Positions 6,643-12,959 of a stretch of DNA of 12,959 bases are shown here, in pieces (the stretch's first letter is position 1; each line of letters begins with the position of its first letter). The position numbers and the translations under genes were made by a program. Under the pieces are notes generated by a model. That model worked only from the letters and a program-made list of their open reading frames with translations, made no database searches and was not told the DNA's origin. Source of the DNA: Pseudomonadota bacterium (lineage in GTDB: Bacteria > Pseudomonadota > Gammaproteobacteria > UBA6186 > Azoamicaceae); the NCBI GenBank assembly GCA_021848375.1, contig JAJZUR010000032.1, forward strand, positions 1-12,959. Direction: 5' to 3'.

Positions 6643-7101
6643 TCATGATTTCTTAAACAGTGTCGGGATTAACAGCACCACCCCAAAAAAGATTGCCATA
6701 TCAGCAAGATTAAATGCCGGCCATTCCCAAGTTTTATAATACAGCAGAATAAAATCGGTCACCGATCCTAGCAAAATGCGATCGAGCATATTCCCAACCG
6801 CACCGCCGAAAATAAGCGCTAAGGCAAAACCTTCAAGCTTTTGTTTTGCAGACAGCCTACCCATCCATATATAAATAATGAAGCTCACCAAAAACCCTAA
6901 GCCGATAAAAAACCAACGCTGCCAACCAGGCGCTGAAGCCAATAAACTAAAAGCTGCACCTGTATTGTGTCTTAATACAAAATCAAAGCCAGGAAACACG
7001 ATAATTTGTTTTAAAACCGTTAACTCTGTTGTCATATAATATTTGGAAATTTGATCAAAACCCATTACAAATGCCGCTACGGTTAACCATTTATCTCGCA
7101 T
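6643..7101 (-). CDS. lspA: Lipoprotein signal peptidase (signal peptidase II)
   Basis: This inner-membrane aspartyl protease removes the signal peptide from diacylglyceryl-modified prolipoproteins, just before the lipidated cysteine. It has 152 residues with about four membrane segments. Family motifs are present: FDQISKYY (15-22), RHNTGAAFSLL (44-54), GNMLDRI (103-109), SVTDFI (113-118) and FNLADMAI (130-137). Asp116 and Asp134 are the expected catalytic pair, spaced as in E. coli. The ATG at 7101 follows a GGAGG by 8 nt and is chosen over a TTG at 7104. It begins 18 nt after the ileS stop, as the last gene of murJ-ileS-lspA. Its natural targets include the lipoprotein gene at 4633-5058. Confidence 0.97.
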   Translation of the reverse strand: MRDKWLTVAAFVMGFDQISKYYMTTELTVLKQIIVFPGFDFVLRHNTGAAFSLLASAPGWQRWFFIGLGFLVSFIIYIWMGRLSAKQKLEGFALALIFGGAVGNMLDRILLGSVTDFILLYYKTWEWPAFNLADMAIFFGVVLLIPTLFKKS

Positions 7102-7119
7102 CAATCCATCCTCCCTTGA

Positions 7120-9966
7120 TTAGGCAAAACGCCTATCTTCTCCTTTGCCCGCAATATTATCAACACAACGCCCGCAAATCCCCGGATACGCTGCGCTACT
7201 GTTTACATCCGCCCGTCTATGCCAACATCGTTCACATTTTGGTTGTCGAGAGGCTGATATATTGATTTTCAAGCCCAATATCTCTATACCTGCAGAGCGT
7301 CCTTGCGTTGCCGTGGCTGGCGCATTGCTCTCTTTATAAAAATCCGCTCTGGAGGTTATCAGCACAAAACGCAATTCAGCTCCCAATGGCGCCAGTATTT
7401 CTTCCCGCCACCTCTCGTCCGCATAAATATCAACTTCCGCTTCTAAACCAGATCCAATTTTCCCTGCTGCTCGCGCTTCTTCTAATTTTTGATTAACCGC
7501 GTCTCGAAGTGTCACTACTTTTTCCCAGAATTTATCGGCATAGACAATTTCTTTTTTAGGGTCTAATTTGGGTAATTGCGAATACCACTCTGACATAAAC
7601 ACCGACTGAGATCGCTCACCCGGTAAATTCTGCCAAATTTCTTCCGCGGTAAAACTCAGGATGGGTGCTATCCACCGCACCAAACATTCGGCAATATAAT
7701 AAAGGGCAGTTTGCGCTGAACGACGCGGCAATCCTTCGGCCTTTCCGGTATATTGCCTATCTTTTATAATATCTAAATAAAAACTGCCTAAATCGATAGA
7801 ACAATAATGATGAATGGCTTGATAAATTAAATGAAATTGATATTCGTGATAGGAGCGAGTGATACTTTCTTGTATTTTTCTTGCTTTTTCAACGATATAA
7901 ACGTCTAAAGCCAACATTTTCTCAGGGGGAACCAAATCGGCCTTTGGATCAAAACCATTTAAATTAGCCAATAAAAAACGGGCAGTATTGCGAATGCGCC
8001 GATAACTATCACTGATTTGTTTTAAGATATCATCAGATACCACCATTTCTCCTCGATAATCGGTAGAGGCTACCCATAAGCGTAAAACGTCCGCTCCGAG
8101 TGTTCCGACCACTTTTTCTGGCGCAACCACATTACCCAATGACTTAGACATTTTATGGCCATTCGCATCGACCGTAAAACCATGGGTTAACACTTGTTTG
8201 TAGGGTGCAACATGGCGCATCGCAACTGAGGTTAACAATGAAGATTGAAACCAACCTCGATGTTGATCTGAACCTTCCAAGTATAAATCTGCCGGAAATT
8301 GTAATGCTTTGTTTCTTTCTAAAACACAAGCATGGTATACCCCCGAATCAAACCACACATCCAAAGTATCTACTATTTTTTCATAGTGTTTCGCATCTTC
8401 TTTTAATATTTCATCTGGGCTTAGATCATACCAAGCTTCTATGCCCTGTTGTTCTACTCGTTTTGCAACTAACTCCATCAGTGCGGGCGTCTTCGGATGA
8501 AGATTACCTGTTTCTTTATGCACAAATAAACACATAGGAACACACCAGGTTCGTTGTCGTGAAACGCACCAATCGGGTCGATCCTTAATCATTCCCTCCA
8601 TTCTGGCTTGTCCCCAGTTTGGGACCCATTGTACGGTTTTAATCGCTTGTAAGGTTTTTTCCCGCAAGCGTTGTTGTTCCATGCTGATAAACCACTGCTG
8701 AGTAGCCCGAAAAATAAGCGGTGTTTTATGGCGCCAACAATGCGGGTAGCTGTGTTGAATTTTACTTTGATGCACTAAATAGCCGTTTTCTGCTATGACT
8801 GCTATGATCCGTTCATTTGCCTTTGTCACATGCAAACCTGCAAAAAGCGGCGTGCTGGAAATAAAGCAACCATCACTACCCACTGGATTTTCCAGAGGTA
8901 AATGGTATTTTTCCCCAACAATAAAATCATCTTGGCCATGCGCAGGCGCCGTGTGTACACAACCCGTTCCAGAGTCTAAAGTAACATGATCACCTAAAAC
9001 AACTGGCACTTTTTTGTCGTAAAAAGGATGCTGACATAATAAACCTTCTAACGCTACGCCTGGACATTCTGCAATAATATCAAAATGGGTAATACCGATC
9101 GTTACCGCAAATTTTTCTGTTAATTCTTTTGCAATAATATACCCCTGATGCTTTTCCTTATCCACCATCAAAACATAGTTAAACTCTGCATTCACCGCAA
9201 CCGCTTCATTGGCCGGCAACGTCCATGGCGTCGTCGTCCAAATCACTGCCCAGACGGGTAAATGCTTTTTCCTATTATTTAAAATTGGGAATATTTGGGA
9301 TAGTCTTTCATCTGCAATCGGAAAACCCACTTCAATTGAGGGCGAGGTTTTATCTTGATATTCCACTTCTGCTTCTGCTAACGCTGAACCACAATCTAAA
9401 CACCAATGCACCGGTTTATAGCCCTTTTGCAAATGGCCATTCTCAATGATGCGCGCAAGCGATCGAATAGTATCCGCTTCATACTGAAAATTCATGGTGA
9501 GATAAGGGTGTTCCCAATCGCCTAACACTCCTAATCGAATAAACGCATCGCGTTGTAAATCGATTTGTTTTAGCACATATTCACGGCATTTTTCCCTAAA
9601 GGTTTTTGCATCGATTTTAACCCCTGGTTTCCCGACTTGCTTTTCGACTTTTAATTCCACGGGCAAACCGTGACAATCCCAGCCTGGGACATAAGGCGCA
9701 TAAAATCCGCTCAGGGTTTTGGATTTCAGTACAAAGTCTTTTAATATTTTGTTCACTGCGTGCCCAACATGGATCGGACCATTGGCATAGGGCGGCCCGT
9801 CAGACAAAATAAATTTTTCCCGGCTCATTCCGATTTCTGCTAATTTTTCAGTAATTTTAATGGATTTCCAATGCGCTAAAATTTCAGGTTCGCGTTTAGC
9901 CAAATCTGCCTTCATCGGAAACGCGGTATTCGGCAAATTTAAAGTCGCTTTGTAATCAGTGCTCAT
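7120..9966 (-). CDS. ileS: Isoleucyl-tRNA synthetase
   Basis: A class Ia synthetase that charges tRNA-Ile and edits misactivated valine. It has 948 residues, against 938 in E. coli. The HIGH-type motif is HVGH (66-69) in [15 protein letters not shown], and KMSKS is at 605-609. The CP1 editing domain shows TTPWTLPAN and [17 protein letters not shown]-terminal zinc site uses Cys911/Cys914 and Cys931/Cys934, and CLDCGSA is an inner Cys pair. These are marks of the ordinary bacterial (mupirocin-sensitive-type) enzyme. The ATG at 9966 gives the normal [12 protein letters not shown] start. An upstream extension in frame to 10101 lies inside murJ and is not coding. Its start overlaps the murJ stop as ATGA, so the two are probably translationally coupled. 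ribF, often just upstream, is absent. Confidence 0.98.
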   Translation of the reverse strand: MSTDYKATLNLPNTAFPMKADLAKREPEILAHWKSIKITEKLAEIGMSREKFILSDGPPYANGPIHVGHAVNKILKDFVLKSKTLSGFYAPYVPGWDCHGLPVELKVEKQVGKPGVKIDAKTFREKCREYVLKQIDLQRDAFIRLGVLGDWEHPYLTMNFQYEADTIRSLARIIENGHLQKGYKPVHWCLDCGSALAEAEVEYQDKTSPSIEVGFPIADERLSQIFPILNNRKKHLPVWAVIWTTTPWTLPANEAVAVNAEFNYVLMVDKEKHQGYIIAKELTEKFAVTIGITHFDIIAECPGVALEGLLCQHPFYDKKVPVVLGDHVTLDSGTGCVHTAPAHGQDDFIVGEKYHLPLENPVGSDGCFISSTPLFAGLHVTKANERIIAVIAENGYLVHQSKIQHSYPHCWRHKTPLIFRATQQWFISMEQQRLREKTLQAIKTVQWVPNWGQARMEGMIKDRPDWCVSRQRTWCVPMCLFVHKETGNLHPKTPALMELVAKRVEQQGIEAWYDLSPDEILKEDAKHYEKIVDTLDVWFDSGVYHACVLERNKALQFPADLYLEGSDQHRGWFQSSLLTSVAMRHVAPYKQVLTHGFTVDANGHKMSKSLGNVVAPEKVVGTLGADVLRLWVASTDYRGEMVVSDDILKQISDSYRRIRNTARFLLANLNGFDPKADLVPPEKMLALDVYIVEKARKIQESITRSYHEYQFHLIYQAIHHYCSIDLGSFYLDIIKDRQYTGKAEGLPRRSAQTALYYIAECLVRWIAPILSFTAEEIWQNLPGERSQSVFMSEWYSQLPKLDPKKEIVYADKFWEKVVTLRDAVNQKLEEARAAGKIGSGLEAEVDIYADERWREEILAPLGAELRFVLITSRADFYKESNAPATATQGRSAGIEILGLKINISASRQPKCERCWHRRADVNSSAAYPGICGRCVDNIAGKGEDRRFA

Positions 9967-11516
9967 GATTCTACTGCCTTTACTAAAATATGATCTAATC
10001 GTAAGCCGGTTGCAAACAAAATGCCTACATAAGCAAGTGCACCCGATCCAATCAGCAAAATAAGGGTTACAATGCGCTCCAGGTGCGAAAAGGTAAACCA
10101 CGCTTCTAACGGTGGCCTAAAATAAATGATCATTGCTGACATTGCTGCCAATGCAAAACCTAACCGAATACTCAGCAAACCCCAACCCGGTTGAAGTTGG
10201 TAAACTTTACGTTTCAATAAACCTACCCCCAACAAGCCTGCATTTAATAACGCCGCTAATGAAGTCGCTAAAGCAAGTCCCGTGTGAGACATTGGCATAA
10301 TAAGAACGCCGCTTAATATTGCATTCGCCACCACGGTTAACATCGCGATTCGAACCGGTGTTTTAATATCTTGTTTGGCGTAGTAAGCAGAGGCAAATAT
10401 TTTAACTAACATAAAACCCATAATCCCCACCGAATAAGCAATTAAACAGGATTGACTGAATAATACATCTTTCTCGGTAAAACGACCCGATTGAAACAAA
10501 GTTGCCAAGAGTGGACCCGCTAATAAAGCTAATCCCAAGGCTGCCGGAAACCCGATCAGCATCACCCAACGTACCCCCCAATCAAGCGTCATGGAAAAAT
10601 CTTCCGTTTCCGCTTTGGTGTGATGTCGCGCTAAACGCGGCAATACTACCGTTGCCAGCGCTACCCCAAAACCTCCCAATGGAAATTCCATTAAACGTTC
10701 TGCGTAATATAACCAAGATACGCTGCCAACTGGTAAAAATGAAGCAAACACTGAACTTAACATCAAATTTAATTGATTCACGGAAACACCCAATAATGCC
10801 GGCGCCATTAATAACAAAATGCGTCGAACGCCCGGATCTTTCCAATCCATCCGAGGATGGGGCAATAAATGTATTTTTCTTAAAAACGGAATTTGAAAGA
10901 GCAGTTGCACGATACCGCCCGCTAATATTCCCCACGCTAATGCCGTGACAGGTTCTGCGACCAAAGGAGAAAGCCAAATCGCCGCTGCAATCATCGTCAA
11001 ATTTAAAAAAACCGGTGTAAATGCAGGAACCGCAAAGCGTCCGTAAGAGTTTAAAATACCACCCGCAAAAGCGGTTAAAGAAATAAACAAAAGATACGGA
11101 AAAGTGATCTTTAACATATCAGATGCCAACACTAACCGTAGATCTCCTCCCACCGTTGCAAAACCCGGTGCAAAAATCAGAATCAGCACAGGGGCTATAA
11201 CCATCCCCAAGATTGTGACGACTATCAATGCAAAACTTAAACAGCCTGCGACGCGATCCACAAATAATTGCACTGCTTCGTGAGATTGCTTGGTTTTATA
11301 CTCGGATAACATCGGAACAAAAGCCTGTGAAAAAGCCCCCTCCGCAAAGAGCCGCCGTAGAAAATTGGGAATTTTAGAGGCCACAATAAAGGCGTCATAA
11401 CTGGAATTCGCTCCAAAAAAATGGGCGGCGACAATATCTCGAATAAATCCAAAAACACGGGATATAAGAGTCATGCCCCCAACTACTGCGGTGGATTTTA
11501 AAAGTTGCTTGCTCAT
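9963..11516 (-). CDS. murJ: Lipid II flippase MurJ (MviN)
   Basis: An inner-membrane protein of the MOP/MVF superfamily that moves the peptidoglycan precursor lipid II across the membrane. It has 517 residues, against 511 in E. coli, with a hydrophobic profile fitting 14 membrane segments. Residues essential in E. coli MurJ have counterparts: Arg20 and Arg26 (SRVFGFIRD), Asp41 (YDAF) and Arg54 in [18 protein letters not shown]. The ATG at 11516 follows an AGAGG motif. It is the first gene of murJ-ileS-lspA, overlapping ileS by 4 bp, and diverges from rlmI across 67 bp. In many gammaproteobacteria ribF follows murJ; here it does not. Confidence 0.97.
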   Translation of the reverse strand: MSKQLLKSTAVVGGMTLISRVFGFIRDIVAAHFFGANSSYDAFIVASKIPNFLRRLFAEGAFSQAFVPMLSEYKTKQSHEAVQLFVDRVAGCLSFALIVVTILGMVIAPVLILIFAPGFATVGGDLRLVLASDMLKITFPYLLFISLTAFAGGILNSYGRFAVPAFTPVFLNLTMIAAAIWLSPLVAEPVTALAWGILAGGIVQLLFQIPFLRKIHLLPHPRMDWKDPGVRRILLLMAPALLGVSVNQLNLMLSSVFASFLPVGSVSWLYYAERLMEFPLGGFGVALATVVLPRLARHHTKAETEDFSMTLDWGVRWVMLIGFPAALGLALLAGPLLATLFQSGRFTEKDVLFSQSCLIAYSVGIMGFMLVKIFASAYYAKQDIKTPVRIAMLTVVANAILSGVLIMPMSHTGLALATSLAALLNAGLLGVGLLKRKVYQLQPGWGLLSIRLGFALAAMSAMIIYFRPPLEAWFTFSHLERIVTLILLIGSGALAYVGILFATGLRLDHILVKAVES

Positions 11517-11583
11517 CGTGCCTCTTGTATCAAACTGGCTATTAATAGTAACCTGGCCAACATCACAATGCTAGGACGATCTT
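11517..11583. promoter_or_regulatory. Divergent murJ/rlmI control region with a 10-bp palindrome
   Basis: This 67-bp gap must hold the start signals for murJ (leftward) and rlmI (rightward). CTATTAATAG (11539-11548) is a perfect palindrome near its middle. No convincing -35/-10 pair was found for either direction; the best leftward fit is TTGTGA with TATTAA only 15 nt apart. Shine-Dalgarno motifs are AGAGG for murJ and AGGA (11573-11576) for rlmI. Confidence 0.35.
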
Positions 11584-12765
11584 ATGTATCCATTGATCCA
11601 AATGCTTCCTGGCCACTACAAACGGTTCTTCGCCGGCTACCCTTGGGTTTACGCCAACGAAATCGTTCAAAGTCATTCGACTAAAAATATAGCGCCTGGC
11701 TCGCTCGTTCAACTTGAACATCTCAGTAAACCGATTGCAACCGGCTATTTCAACCGACATTCGCTCATTGCGTTTCGGGTACTATCACGGATCCCAACGG
11801 AAACAATCGATGCCAATTTTTTTCATCACCGTCTGCTTCTTGCCAAAAAATTTCGAGATCAATTTTTTGCAGCGCCTTTTTACCGATTAATTCATGCGGA
11901 AGCAGATGGATTACCAGGCTTAATTATCGATCGCTTTGATGATGTTCTCATCGTACAAATCAATACTCACGGCATGGAAAAATTAAAAGAACCTTTCATA
12001 CAAGCCCTGCAATCGCTCTTCAACCCCAGCACCATTTACATTAAAAATGATTCTCCCATCCGAAAATTAGAAGACTTAACAATCAGTGATCCTGAAATCA
12101 TTGGCAGCCCTTTATCCACGCTAAAAGTGATCGAAAATCAAACGGAATTTAGCGTTGCAATGCAAGGCAGCCAAAAAACGGGGTGGTTTTTTGATCACCG
12201 CGAAAACCGACAACTGATTGCAAGCTTAGCAAAAAACAAAACGCTTCTAGATTATTTTTGTTATAGTGGCGGTTTTAGCATAGAAGCAGCAAAAACCGCG
12301 ACAAAAGTGATTGGCGTTGACAGCAGTGAGAATGCCCTACAAAATGCACGTGCATCTGCCGCTTTAAATAACGTTTCCGAAAAAACCGAATTTATCTGTA
12401 ATGATGTATTCAAAGACATGGAAGCACGTGCAACGCAATCACAAAAATTTGATATTGTCGTACTCGATCCCCCCGCTTTTGTAAAATCCAAAAAAGATCT
12501 CACAACCGGCTTAAAAGGGTATGAAAAATTAATCAGCAAAGCTTTGCCCTTGGTTGTCCCAGGCGGTTTATTATTAATTGCGTCGTGCTCTTATCATGTC
12601 AAAGAAGCGGATTTAAAATTGTGTTTAGCAAGAGCCCTTCAGAAAAATCACCGCGAAGGACGGATTTTAAAAACGCTCACCGCAGGACCCGATCACCCTT
12701 TACACCCAATGCTGGAAGAATCTAGTTATTTAAAGGGGTTTTTGGTGGGAGTGTCTCCCCCTTGA
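11584..12765 (+). CDS. rlmI: 23S rRNA (cytosine-5) methyltransferase RlmI-like
   Basis: A class I SAM-dependent methyltransferase of the RlmI family (COG1092), 393 residues against 396 in E. coli. RlmI makes m5C1962 in 23S rRNA. An N-terminal PUA domain (about 1-70) opens with LPGHYKRFFAGYPWVYANEI. EADGLPGLIIDRF (about 105-117) is a family mark. The SAM-binding motif I is LDYFCYSGGF (222-231), an acidic VDSSENAL follows, and motif IV is VLDPPAFVKS (293-302). ASCSYHV (333-339) holds the candidate catalytic Cys335. The ATG at 11584 follows AGGA by 7 nt. It lies between murJ and rpsT, genes that are usually adjacent and divergent. The family is certain; the exact target base is inferred from RlmI. 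Confidence 0.88.
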   Translation: MYPLIQMLPGHYKRFFAGYPWVYANEIVQSHSTKNIAPGSLVQLEHLSKPIATGYFNRHSLIAFRVLSRIPTETIDANFFHHRLLLAKKFRDQFFAAPFYRLIHAEADGLPGLIIDRFDDVLIVQINTHGMEKLKEPFIQALQSLFNPSTIYIKNDSPIRKLEDLTISDPEIIGSPLSTLKVIENQTEFSVAMQGSQKTGWFFDHRENRQLIASLAKNKTLLDYFCYSGGFSIEAAKTATKVIGVDSSENALQNARASAALNNVSEKTEFICNDVFKDMEARATQSQKFDIVVLDPPAFVKSKKDLTTGLKGYEKLISKALPLVVPGGLLLIASCSYHVKEADLKLCLARALQKNHREGRILKTLTAGPDHPLHPMLEESSYLKGFLVGVSPP

Positions 12766-12791
12766 CAACCTGATCCCATTTTCGGCATCAT
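12762..12791 (+). promoter_or_regulatory. Probable rpsT promoter overlapping the rlmI stop codon
   Basis: A perfect TTGACA -35 box (12762-12767) includes the rlmI TGA stop. After an 18-nt spacer comes CATCAT (12786-12791), four of six to the -10 consensus. The predicted start near 12798 leaves a leader of roughly 43 nt before the rpsT start. The -10 lies inside a near-palindrome, GGCATCATGCC (12784-12794). Strong ribosomal-gene expression fits the consensus -35. Confidence 0.5.
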
Positions 12792-12840
12792 GCCCCTTTA
12801 ATTGTTGTTACCCTAAATAAAGTTATTCGGAGTACTTACT

Positions 12841-12959
12841 TTGGCCAATACAATTCAAGCGAAAAAAAGAGCTCGTCAAAACGAAAAACGTCGTCAGCGC
12901 AATGCGAGCCAACGTTCCACCATGCGTACCTATTTGAAGCGCGTGATTAAAGCCGCCGC
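12841..12959 (+). CDS. rpsT: Ribosomal protein S20 (5' part, cut by window end)
   Basis: The first 39 residues of S20, a primary 16S rRNA-binding protein of the 30S subunit (87 residues in E. coli). The Lys/Arg-rich start [19 protein letters not shown] and the [15 protein letters not shown] stretch (21-35) match the family. The start codon is TTG at 12841, with GGAG 8 nt upstream (12829-12832). No ATG or GTG lies in frame at the family's normal start. E. coli rpsT also uses UUG, and there the weak start is tied to translational self-repression by S20, so the same control is plausible here. The gene continues beyond the right edge. Confidence 0.97.
   Translation, partial: MANTIQAKKRARQNEKRRQRNASQRSTMRTYLKRVIKAA

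Noticed and set aside
6600..6660. Intrinsic terminator between the convergent pilE and lspA genes
   Set aside because: Only a 3-bp GCC/GGC stem near 6614-6622 was found, with no T-run. The stops are 3 bp apart, leaving no room for a separate terminator.
9967..10101. In-frame N-terminal extension of ileS by 45 residues
   Set aside because: It overlaps murJ entirely, does not resemble IleS, and the ATG at 9966 gives the family-typical N-terminus.
10582..10977. Second open frame on the minus strand inside murJ
   Set aside because: It is out of frame with a well-supported membrane protein, has no recognisable content, and no ribosome binding site of note.

Overview
This window looks like a chromosomal segment of a gammaproteobacterium with modest GC content. 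The tail-to-tail pairing of a minor-pilin cluster with lspA-ileS-murJ, and murJ facing away from rpsT, follow the gene order known from Pseudomonas and relatives. The host may be a Legionellales-type (Coxiella/Legionella-like) bacterium. That is only an inference, from the reduced versions of these clusters, the AT-leaning codons and the long glutamine-rich coiled-coil protein at the left end. No tRNA, rRNA, CRISPR array, insertion sequence or phage gene was seen.

Left end (1-2444): one minus-strand gene encodes a 730-residue protein of unknown function. It has a helical N-terminal half, a Ser/Thr/Asn-rich linker, a coiled coil, and a C-terminal array of 14-residue (42-bp) Gln-rich repeats. 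Its stop codon sits exactly where the repeat calls for a Glu codon, and the last bases of the window continue the repeat, so the gene may be cut short by a nonsense change. A good sigma-70-type promoter lies upstream.

Middle left (2445-5058, minus strand): a small lipoprotein, an FmdB-type zinc-ribbon protein and aspS (aspartyl-tRNA synthetase) run in the same direction with short gaps and may form one transcription unit. A 94-bp divergent region with an 8-bp inverted repeat separates them from the pilin genes.

Pilin cluster (5153-6639, plus strand): fimT-like, fimU-like and pilE-like prepilins are packed 7 and 10 bp apart. All three have the type III leader cleavage site with Glu at mature position 5. 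Compared with the Pseudomonas aeruginosa fimT-fimU-pilV-pilW-pilX-pilY1-pilY2-pilE cluster, the middle genes are absent.

Right half (6643-11516, minus strand): murJ (lipid II flippase), ileS (isoleucyl-tRNA synthetase) and lspA (prolipoprotein signal peptidase) form a tight operon. murJ and ileS overlap by 4 bp (ATGA). ribF, usual between them, is missing, as are ispH and fkpB after lspA. LspA would mature the lipoprotein encoded nearby. Divergent from murJ are rlmI (23S rRNA methyltransferase) and the start of rpsT (ribosomal protein S20), which uses a UUG start and has a consensus -35 box overlapping the rlmI stop codon.

Most of the window is ordinary housekeeping DNA. The part most worth following up is the repeat protein at the left edge.
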